Origin: Chloroflexota bacterium
Lineage (GTDB): Bacteria > Chloroflexota > Anaerolineae > Anaerolineales > UBA11579
NCBI GenBank assembly: GCA_023485685.1
Contig: JAMCZK010000038.1
Span: forward strand, 1-64,000
Length of the DNA: 64,000 nucleotides
Direction of reading: 5' to 3'
Positions 19,115 to 26,769 of the stretch are shown in pieces. Numbering within the stretch: the stretch's first letter is position 1; the number at the start of each line of letters is the position of its first letter. The translations under genes and the position numbers were made by a program. Below the pieces are notes generated by a model, which was not told where the DNA came from, made no database searches, and saw only the letters and a list, made by a program, of their open reading frames with translations.

Positions 19115-20548
19115 TCAGCGCTCGATGGAAGCCGGGTCAAAGCAGGGCTGATAGTCCTCGCCCAATATCAACCGATACTGGGCGGCGCTGCCGCGTTCAG
19201 GTTCGTGCTCGAAGCGGTCAACCGATAGGCCCAGGCTCTGGAGCAGAAAATCGACTTCCTCTTCGTCCACCTCCGTGGCCAAGCCGACCAGGACGGTCTG
19301 ATGGATGGCGCCGCCTTGATATTCGGCGACCAGGGAGTCGAAACCTGCATAGCTCAGGCGCTCGCCGGCCAATTCGGACCAACTGCTATTGTCGGTTCCG
19401 TTTAATATCTCGACCAGATTTTCGGAAGCGGCCGCGGCCGGACCCGGCGGTCCCAGCGCCCTGCCGAGCAGCGCGCCCAGTTTCTCGCTATCCGGGAGCA
19501 GCACGGCCGCTCCCTGGGGTGTGCGCCAGCTGATCAGCACATCTTTATTGATGTACACGCTGCGCACGTGGGCACGGCTTAATTCGGCTGCATGAGGCAG
19601 CAGTTCCAGCAAATAGCGCAGGTCTAAATCCGTGGTGAGGCTTGAACTCAGCTGTTCATAAAGCTCCGGCGCTTTGGCCAAAGTATCCAACCGCGGGCCT
19701 GGCTGCGGAGCCGCTCTCAGCACCTCCTGCTGCCGGCGACCGCGGTCAAAGTCGCTGGATTTCTTCCGGGCGCGCACGTACCAAAAAGCCAGGTCGCCGT
19801 CCATGTGCACCACGCCGGGGTCCAGCGTGTACAAGCTCCAGTTGTCCTCGTCTTCGGGATTCCTGTTGGGGTTGATGATCTTCCAGTCGGTGTAAGCGCA
19901 GGCGACCGGGACGTCCACGCCGCCCAGGATGTCGATGATGTTCACGAAGCCGTCAAAATCGACCAGCGCCACGCGGTCCACCTGGATGCCAAGGTTGTAG
20001 AGCATGGTGTCTTTGAGCAAACCGGGGCCGCCGCCGGGATAAGGAAAAGTTTTGGACTCACCGCGATAGTAAGCCGCGTTGATGCGCTGCATCTGCCAGC
20101 CGGGAATGTAGACGTACAGGTCGCGCGGAATGGAAACCAACGTGACCAGATCAAATTCAGGCTGGAAGTTGACCAGGATCAGCGTGTCCGTGCGGAAGGA
20201 AGGCGAGGCGCGGTCTGCGCCGACCAGCAGGATGTTGAACGCATCGGAATTGCCGATCGGATCGGCGGGGAGCGGAACAGCGGTCACCTGGGTGGGGCCG
20301 GGGGTGCCAAAATTCGGAGGCAGCCAATCGCGCGGCGTAGCCGTGCTCGCAGGAGTCTGCGTCGCGGAGGACGTCGCGCTCGGAGCACTGGGAAAGAATG
20401 GGGATGGCGTGGCGGAGCGACTGACCTGGGACGGAAGCGGCCGGGTGCACCCGACCTGGAGCAGCGCCAAGGCGAAGAGGATGCTCCATGAGCGGCGAGT
20501 CTTCATGGAAGGCGCTATTTTATCTTTGGCGCGATCTAGATCAAACAA
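19115..20548 (-). CDS. LytR-CpsA-Psr (LCP) family protein with LytR C-terminal domain
   Basis: FNILLVGADRASPSFRTDTLILVNFQPEFDLVTLVSIPRDLYVYIPG...RINAAYYRG; R..RQQEVLRA. Confidence 0.93.
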   Translation of the reverse strand: MFDLDRAKDKIAPSMKTRRSWSILFALALLQVGCTRPLPSQVSRSATPSPFFPSAPSATSSATQTPASTATPRDWLPPNFGTPGPTQVTAVPLPADPIGNSDAFNILLVGADRASPSFRTDTLILVNFQPEFDLVTLVSIPRDLYVYIPGWQMQRINAAYYRGESKTFPYPGGGPGLLKDTMLYNLGIQVDRVALVDFDGFVNIIDILGGVDVPVACAYTDWKIINPNRNPEDEDNWSLYTLDPGVVHMDGDLAFWYVRARKKSSDFDRGRRQQEVLRAAPQPGPRLDTLAKAPELYEQLSSSLTTDLDLRYLLELLPHAAELSRAHVRSVYINKDVLISWRTPQGAAVLLPDSEKLGALLGRALGPPGPAAAASENLVEILNGTDNSSWSELAGERLSYAGFDSLVAEYQGGAIHQTVLVGLATEVDEEEVDFLLQSLGLSVDRFEHEPERGSAAQYRLILGEDYQPCFDPASIER

Positions 20549-20572
20549 AAATAAGCCGCACGGCCGATTTGT

Positions 20573-20854
20573 CTACTCCATCGCCTGCACAATGTTGGCG
20601 CATGGAGCACCGCAACGCTGAATCTCGTCGAAGATAGCGTCAATGGTTGGCTCAGCGGTGATCACAGTGACCCCGCTGCGCAGGGTGAGACGCACCTCCA
20701 GACTATGCAACTGCACTACCGCGGTTACCCGGCCGTCGTACAGCAATTCTATAGCGTGGCCCCAACTGATAGTTTGGCCATCGGCTGGCAGCGCCGGGCT
20801 GCAAGCGGCGAGCAAAAAAATGATCACTAAAGCGAATTTTAAAATGCGTTTCAT
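20573..20854 (-). CDS. small lipoprotein, unknown
   Basis: Lipobox LVIIFLLAACSP. Confidence 0.6.
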   Translation of the reverse strand: MKRILKFALVIIFLLAACSPALPADGQTISWGHAIELLYDGRVTAVVQLHSLEVRLTLRSGVTVITAEPTIDAIFDEIQRCGAPCANIVQAME

Positions 20855-20968
20855 TTTGCCTCCACCCTAAGAACGCTTTAGCCTCTCGGTAAGTTCCTTA
20901 CGAAGAGACTTGTTAGGGAGATCTGGGACGACCTAACTACCTACAATCAGTTCCTTGCCGCCGTGATT

Positions 20969-22402
20969 TTACGGCTGAGCCGGGTCCCATGTGATCGTCC
21001 AGTCGCCGGGAACAAGCACATCCAACCAGACAACCGCAAACGACATTGGATCGGCGGGATAATCGCCTTCGATCGCATAGCTGCTGGTAAAGGGCACATT
21101 TGTTTGCGGAGTGCCCCCTCCGCCGCCAAAGCCCATGGGCGGGTGATTGACATCGAAGATCTGCGCGCCGATAACATTCGAATCAGATGTCATCGTGAAA
21201 ACAAAGGACCAAGCGGCAGGGTCTTCTTGATATTGCGCCGAAACGATCTTCACTATATGGCCAGCAACAGGCACGTCGAGATTCAGATCCCAGGTTTGGC
21301 CATTCTGCGGATCCAGCCCTGGGTCGAACTGGAAACGCGCCTCGGAAGGAATACGCAACTGGATGTAAAAATTCAGGCTTAGCGGAACTACGAATTCCTT
21401 GGTCAAGATTCTAAAAGCCCAGCCGTTGCGAAGCTCTCTAGGCTGTGTGTTCATCTCAGGCTGAGTGCGTTCGAATTCGATCAAATGCCCTTCGGCATCT
21501 TTCACCGTGAGGAGGTCCACGAAAAGGTCCTGCGGGAGAATCGAAACGTCAATCCATTGAGCGCTGCCCATGAGGATATAGCCATCGGGCAATTCAACAG
21601 CCTTGTCGAGCGTGATCGAAATCCCATACGCCGGCTGCGCAGTTTGTTCGCCAGCGCCACCCACTATGGTGACGGTGGGCGTGGGTTCATAAGCGAACAC
21701 CGGAAAAGAGACCTGCGCCGGATCCCCCTCTTTGAATTGGATAGGGATTGTCCAATTCTCAGGCCCCGCGCCGGGCAGCATCCCCGCAAGGCGAGTGAGT
21801 TCCAGCGTCACTTCCGTGACGCCAGTGGGCAAGGGCCCGAACTCCAGAGCGTACAAAATTCCCGCGCCATCAGAGGGTTGCCGGTGTCCAACGACCACAT
21901 CTAATTTTCTCCCGTCGGGTAACCGCAAGGCCGGGCGGTCCTCGGGATAGGTCTCTGGGGCTTGATAGTTTTCGTAATCAACAGGTTCTTCGACGTGGCG
22001 ATAGACCACCACCGTTTTTTCGGAGGTGGCTACTGCCAATTCCAGCGTAAGGGTGACCCCGTCGCGTTGGATCATCACTGGTTCGGCCAAAACAAGAATG
22101 GTGGAACCCTGGTCGACGATGCCGGCTCCAGGAATGTAGCCAAAGAGCATCTGCAAGGCCCTGGCCACCGTAGGAGAGAAGGCTAGTAGCGCGACAACCA
22201 GGATCAGAATGACTGCATAGGCCAGAGTCCGACGCGCAGAGGATTTCCGCAAAAATGAAAGCGGCTTAGTTTCCGCTGCGACTCTCCCCGCAGAAACAAA
22301 TCGAGCGCGGGTTTCCTCAAGGAACTTGCTATCCGGCTCAGGGATGGCAAAAATTTTTCGCAACATTTGCTCAAATTCATCCATCGGGATGGGATTAAAC
22401 AT
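20969..22402 (-). CDS. membrane-anchored extracytoplasmic protein, probable partner/anti-sigma of the ECF sigma factor
   Basis: Short cytoplasmic N-terminus, single TM (TLAYAVILILVVALLAFSPTVARAL), large extracytoplasmic domain; start overlaps ECF stop by 8 nt. Confidence 0.65.
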   Translation of the reverse strand: MFNPIPMDEFEQMLRKIFAIPEPDSKFLEETRARFVSAGRVAAETKPLSFLRKSSARRTLAYAVILILVVALLAFSPTVARALQMLFGYIPGAGIVDQGSTILVLAEPVMIQRDGVTLTLELAVATSEKTVVVYRHVEEPVDYENYQAPETYPEDRPALRLPDGRKLDVVVGHRQPSDGAGILYALEFGPLPTGVTEVTLELTRLAGMLPGAGPENWTIPIQFKEGDPAQVSFPVFAYEPTPTVTIVGGAGEQTAQPAYGISITLDKAVELPDGYILMGSAQWIDVSILPQDLFVDLLTVKDAEGHLIEFERTQPEMNTQPRELRNGWAFRILTKEFVVPLSLNFYIQLRIPSEARFQFDPGLDPQNGQTWDLNLDVPVAGHIVKIVSAQYQEDPAAWSFVFTMTSDSNVIGAQIFDVNHPPMGFGGGGGTPQTNVPFTSSYAIEGDYPADPMSFAVVWLDVLVPGDWTITWDPAQP

Positions 22403-22955
22403 GTGGCACCTCGATCTGGCTATACAAACGCTCCAGGATGCGGCTCAGGGATTTACGCACCGCGTCTTCTCTGCGTGCGAGCATTACGGCGATCTCGACG
22501 AAAGACATTTCCGCAACATAGCGCAAGCGGATTAATTCGCGCTCGTCTTCTTCCAAAGTTTTTAGCAACGCGGAGAGTTTTGCGTAGGTTTGATCTTGAA
22601 TAATCTGATCCAGAACTCCATCGGTATGGGCAGTATCCAATGGAATGTCGATTGGATCGCGGCGTTGTTTCCGGAAAAAATCAATGATCTTGCTATAGGC
22701 GATGCGAAAAATCCAGGCCGAAAAATGGCCGCGATGGCGATAACGCGGCAGCGCCTCGATCACCGCCATAAAAGTCTGCGCGGTCAGATCTTCGGCGTCA
22801 TCTGCATTTCCCACCCGGCTGTAGCTGTACCGATAGATATCGCGCGCGTAATTGTCGTAGATCTGCGCCAGGGTAGCTGTGTTGCCCGAGACAGCTTGCG
22901 CGATGAGGGCATCGTCTATTTCAATACGTTTAGGGGTAGGTTGGTTTTTCTCCAT
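22395..22955 (-). CDS. ECF-type RNA polymerase sigma factor
   Basis: YDNYARDIYRYSYSRVGNADDAEDLTAQTFMAVIEALPRYRHRGHFSAWIFRIAYSKIIDFFRKQ; region 4 LIRLRYVAEMSFVEIAVMLARREDAVRKSLSRILERL. Confidence 0.95.
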   Translation of the reverse strand: MEKNQPTPKRIEIDDALIAQAVSGNTATLAQIYDNYARDIYRYSYSRVGNADDAEDLTAQTFMAVIEALPRYRHRGHFSAWIFRIAYSKIIDFFRKQRRDPIDIPLDTAHTDGVLDQIIQDQTYAKLSALLKTLEEDERELIRLRYVAEMSFVEIAVMLARREDAVRKSLSRILERLYSQIEVPHV

Positions 22956-23095
22956 GCGGAGTTCCCAGTAATATAACGATATCCCCCTTGAAAACGGACA
23001 ACAAACTGGAACTTTACATCATCAGGTCTGTATCGATCATGGTCAGGGATTGAGCCAACAGATCTGAGAGGAAAATGTGGTAGGTAGGCGTTAGT

Positions 23096-23689
23096 TTAGG
23101 TCTTGCTCTTAGCTTTGACGATTTGCGTTACCTTATCCGGCACCCAGCGGCCTTCCTCGTTCTGGCGTTCGGTGTACCTGGCTACCCAATGTCCCTTGGG
23201 CTTATTTTCCTTGAGCGGGTCGAGCGCCTCGGCAATGCCCGCGGCCTCCAGGGTCTCCGGCCAGCAGGTGACGCCGAACTTCTTGAACTTGCCGCCCTTC
23301 ACCACCCAACGCGGGTGCTCACCGCCGGCCGCTAGCTGGATGCTCTCCAGCTCGAAGGTTTTCCCAGGTCGGTGTCCAGTGCCGTTCGCTCCGTCGGCTA
23401 GAGAACGGGCTTCTTGTTTGGAGCCTGTCCCGAGCGAGCCACCGGGAGCCTGCCCTGACCCCGAGCGAAGCGAGGGGGAACGGGGCGACGAGGGGTTCTC
23501 CAACGCGTCCGTGTCTTCCGGACGCAACCATTCTTTCCACCCATTCTCGCCGAGCAGCTTTACGAACTGCTTCACGCGGGCGATGAACTCCTTATCCGAT
23601 TGGTTGTCAGCTTGTCGAAGGGTGAACTGATCCTTATTGCCCCCGGGGCTACGAAAGTAGCCATTGAAACTTGCCTTTGCCTCATTCAT
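23096..23689 (-). CDS. hypothetical protein with dispersed-repeat insertion in frame
   Basis: Plausible N-terminal (about 70 aa) and C-terminal domains separated by a segment reading SLRSGSGQAPGGSLGTGSKQEARSLADGANG that matches intergenic repeats elsewhere. Confidence 0.65.
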   Translation of the reverse strand: MNEAKASFNGYFRSPGGNKDQFTLRQADNQSDKEFIARVKQFVKLLGENGWKEWLRPEDTDALENPSSPRSPSLRSGSGQAPGGSLGTGSKQEARSLADGANGTGHRPGKTFELESIQLAAGGEHPRWVVKGGKFKKFGVTCWPETLEAAGIAEALDPLKENKPKGHWVARYTERQNEEGRWVPDKVTQIVKAKSKT

Positions 23690-23873
23690 CTTTACTCCTG
23701 TTCCACTTGTTTGCGAAAGTCAGGAAGTCCTGAAACCCAGTGGTCCTGAAGTCGACATCAAGACCTCAGGGCTTCCAGACTTCAAGACCTTGCCCTCTCA
23801 GCAGCAATTACAATGGCACAGTTGCGTAGAGAGGACTTCAAGGTTACAATAAAACAAGTGTTCTACGATTAGT

Positions 23874-25052
23874 ATGCCACTCGATTTCATCTCTGTCAAG
23901 CAGCAAATCCGCGAAATAGCCAAAAATGCCCCGGCCGAAGCCGAGCGCATCAACCGGCTCCGCAGCCAGGCCCGCGATCTGCTGGCCGCCAATGCCGACA
24001 AGGGCGCCGCGCTGCGCGCCAGGGTTGAGCAGGCTGCCCGCCTGGATAGCTGGCTGCGTTCCGCCAAACCCACCGACGAGCCGTTAACCTCCGCCCACCC
24101 GCTGCCCAAGGCGCCTGCGCAGGCCACCGTCGTCGCCGCCGACGGCTCGCAGATCAACCCCAATCGCCACCAGGCGGTGAACTACTTCCTGGTCAATATT
24201 GGCGCCATCACTATGCTCGCCGGCAGCGGGCAGCCGCCAAACCTGCGCACCGATAGTTACCTGCATTTCGCGGAATACTCCGCCAGCGGCACCTACAGCG
24301 ACGACCAGGTCGGCCTCGAACGCGACAAAGGCGAGCGCGTCCTGCTCGCCCAACTGGCTGCCGCAGCCAAAGAGCAGCCGGTCATCACCCTCACCGACGG
24401 TCCGCTGGAGCTTTGGGGCGGACGCAGCCGCGACCCCGAAGAGATCGCCAGCTTCGAGAAAAATCTCAACAAATATCTAGAGGCGCTCGAAGCCCTTCAC
24501 AAGACGGGCGCCGCTACCGCGGGCTACGTCGACAAACCCCGCGCCGACCTGGTCGTGCGCGCCCTGGAAGTCGCCGCCACGCCCGACACCCAGCTTGCCG
24601 ATATCCGCAAGCAGCGCCCGCTGCGCGGCGTCACCGACAACGATTTGTTCGCCGGCATCCTCAAGCCCGGCGAGCGCTCGGCGATCTTTGGATTGCAGAC
24701 CCACCTATCTGATCGCTATGCCGACTCGTTGGCGCTGCACTTCTTCTATTTAAACGTGGGCAGCGAGAAGGCGCCCTGGCTGGCCCGCGTCGAGATCCCC
24801 GCGTGGGTGATGGCTAACAGCGACTCATTGAATGCATTGCACGCAGTGCTCATGCAGCAGTGTGGCATCCTCGCCGGACGGCCGTACCCCTACGTGCTGC
24901 ACCGTGCCCACGAGATCGCCATCGTCTCGCGTGAAGAGAAGGAACAGCTTACCAATATGCTGGTCGGCGAACTGCAGGCGCAGGGCGTGCACGTTGGCAG
25001 CGCTTCGCACAAGCAAGCACTGAAAGATTTGCCGGGAAGAACGAGAAGATAA
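23874..25052 (+). CDS. nurA: NurA-domain nuclease
   Basis: ATVVAADGSQINPNRHQAVNYFLVNIGAI (NurA DGS motif), ITLTDGPLELW second acidic motif, C-terminal PYPYVLHRAHEIAIVSREEKEQL. Confidence 0.85.
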   Translation: MPLDFISVKQQIREIAKNAPAEAERINRLRSQARDLLAANADKGAALRARVEQAARLDSWLRSAKPTDEPLTSAHPLPKAPAQATVVAADGSQINPNRHQAVNYFLVNIGAITMLAGSGQPPNLRTDSYLHFAEYSASGTYSDDQVGLERDKGERVLLAQLAAAAKEQPVITLTDGPLELWGGRSRDPEEIASFEKNLNKYLEALEALHKTGAATAGYVDKPRADLVVRALEVAATPDTQLADIRKQRPLRGVTDNDLFAGILKPGERSAIFGLQTHLSDRYADSLALHFFYLNVGSEKAPWLARVEIPAWVMANSDSLNALHAVLMQQCGILAGRPYPYVLHRAHEIAIVSREEKEQLTNMLVGELQAQGVHVGSASHKQALKDLPGRTRR

Positions 25053-25126
25053 AAACGTCCAACGTCCCACGTACCAACGTCGGCGACAGACGTGGGACGT
25101 TGGACCTGGGACAAAGGAATAATTTT

Positions 25127-25744
25127 ATGGCTGAAAAAAGTTATCAAATCGGTTATCTACTGCGCTCGGGCATCACTGGCTTTGTGGCTGGCTGCCCGAT
25201 TGTTGATCAGGAGGTGCCGCGCTTCGGAGAACTGGTGCGCGCTCCGCTCGGCGAGAAGGACAGCATCTACGGCATTGTGCACGACCTCAGCATCGTGGAC
25301 GATGGCCTGGTGCGCCAACTGGTCACCAGCCAGGGTGTGGATCCCACGGTGATCGCTGATAATCGCACCAATCGCACCGTGCCGATGGAGATCAGCGTGC
25401 TGGCGGTCGGTTACCGGCGCGACGGCGCCATCCGCCATCTGCTGCCGCCGCGCGCCCCATTGAGTCTCGATCTCATTTGGCAATGCAGCCCCGAAGAACT
25501 GGTCGCCTTCACCAACGCGGGGCGCTTCGGCTACCTGCGGCATCTGTTGCGCAACCCGGATCTTCCGGTCGCAGAGCTCATCGCCGCGCACGTGCAGATG
25601 GCAACAGAAGCCAACAACGCAGCGGGCAAGAAAGAATGGCGAGAGAAGGCCACACAAGAGATCATCGCGCTGCTACGAGACGACTATGAAATGTTGATGC
25701 AGGTGCTTTCCGCGCTTTCAGATGCAATAGAAACGTCGCCATGA
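25127..25744 (+). CDS. unknown protein between nurA and herA, 205 aa from start MAEKSYQ
   Basis: ATG at 25127; GYLLRSGITGFVAGCPIVDQEVPRFGELVRAPLGEKDSIYGIVHDLSIVDDGLVRQLV; same strand as nurA and herA. Confidence 0.75.
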   Translation: MAEKSYQIGYLLRSGITGFVAGCPIVDQEVPRFGELVRAPLGEKDSIYGIVHDLSIVDDGLVRQLVTSQGVDPTVIADNRTNRTVPMEISVLAVGYRRDGAIRHLLPPRAPLSLDLIWQCSPEELVAFTNAGRFGYLRHLLRNPDLPVAELIAAHVQMATEANNAAGKKEWREKATQEIIALLRDDYEMLMQVLSALSDAIETSP

Positions 25745-25751
25745 CTCCTCC

Positions 25752-25905
25752 CGTCATTGCGAGGAGGGCGTCTAGCGCCGCTTTTAACGGCGCTGCCCGA
25801 ACGAAGCAATCTCCCCCAACAAATAGGCAATTACCCATGCTTTCTTTTAGTTTCCTAAACCCGTCATTGCGACCCCGAGCGAAGCGAGGGGGAAGCAATC
25901 TCCCC
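25752..25905. repeat. dispersed CGTCATTGCGAGGAGGGCG...GAAGCAATCTCCC repeats (two copies)
   Basis: Copies begin near 25752 and 25862; upstream of GIY-YIG gene. Confidence 0.85.
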
Positions 25906-25924
25906 TACTGAAATAGAAATTACT

Positions 25925-26221
25925 ATGCCGCGCCAAGGATTCTTCTACATTATGACCAACAAATACAACACAGTTCTATATTGTGGCGTGACCAATAACC
26001 TTGCGCGCAGAGTCGCGGAACACAAAGAGAAACCAGGCAATACGTTCGTTGGCCGATATTTATTGAACAAACTTGTCTATTACGAACTAACGGAACGCAT
26101 TATCGATGCAATAGAACGAGAAAAGCAGATTAAGGGCGGTTCGAGGCAAAAGAAGATCGACTTGATAAACAGCCTTAACCCTGCATGGAAAGACTTGTAT
26201 GATGAAGTCCTTGAGGATTAG
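25925..26221 (+). CDS. GIY-YIG domain endonuclease, stand-alone
   Basis: GFFYIMTNKYNTVLYCGVTNNLARRVAEHKEK...RYLLNKLVYYELTERIIDAIEREKQIKGGSRQKKIDLINSLNPAWKDLY. Confidence 0.93.
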   Translation: MPRQGFFYIMTNKYNTVLYCGVTNNLARRVAEHKEKPGNTFVGRYLLNKLVYYELTERIIDAIEREKQIKGGSRQKKIDLINSLNPAWKDLYDEVLED

Positions 26222-26301
26222 TAATCCGTGGTGGAGAGTGCTTCGCGGCGTCACGCCGCCTTCGGCGTCTTATCTGCTCGCAACGACGGGTTTGCTTTCA
26301 A

Positions 26302-26690
26302 CGTCATTGCGAGGAGGGCGTTTAGCGCCGCTTTTAACGGCGCTGCCCGAACGAAGCAATCTCCCGGCTGGATTCCAAGCAATGCAGGAGATTGCTTCGC
26401 GGCATCACGCCTTGCCTGACGGCAGGCTTACTGGCTCGCAATGACGAACTACACACCGAATCCGTCATTGCGAGGAGGGCGCCCAGCGCCGCCTTTAGCG
26501 GCGCTGCCTGAACGAAGCAATCTCCCGGCTGGATTCCAAGCAATGCAGGAGATTGCTTCGCGGCGTCACGCCGCCTCCGGCGTCTTACTGGCTCGCAATG
26601 ACGGGGTTGGGGTTGCTTCGTCGGGCTTGCTCCGCAAAGCCACTCCTCGCAACGGCGGAAAGCAAGCTTTCCTTGGCTCGCAATGACGGA
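26302..26690. repeat. cluster of long inverted/direct repeats, CGTCATTGCGAG family
   Basis: About 145-bp unit at 26302-26446 repeated at 26463-26605, plus partial copies to 26690. Confidence 0.88.
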
Positions 26691-26769
26691 GTGTGATCAT
26701 GGCAAATCAAATATCTGAGATCATAAATCTTAAATCATAAATTCTTTGGATTTTTTCTAGGAGCGAATA

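Noticed and set aside
25752-26690. Possible CRISPR array from repeated CGTCATTGCGAG units
   Set aside because: Units vary in size and are themselves palindromic and separated irregularly; better described as dispersed repeats.
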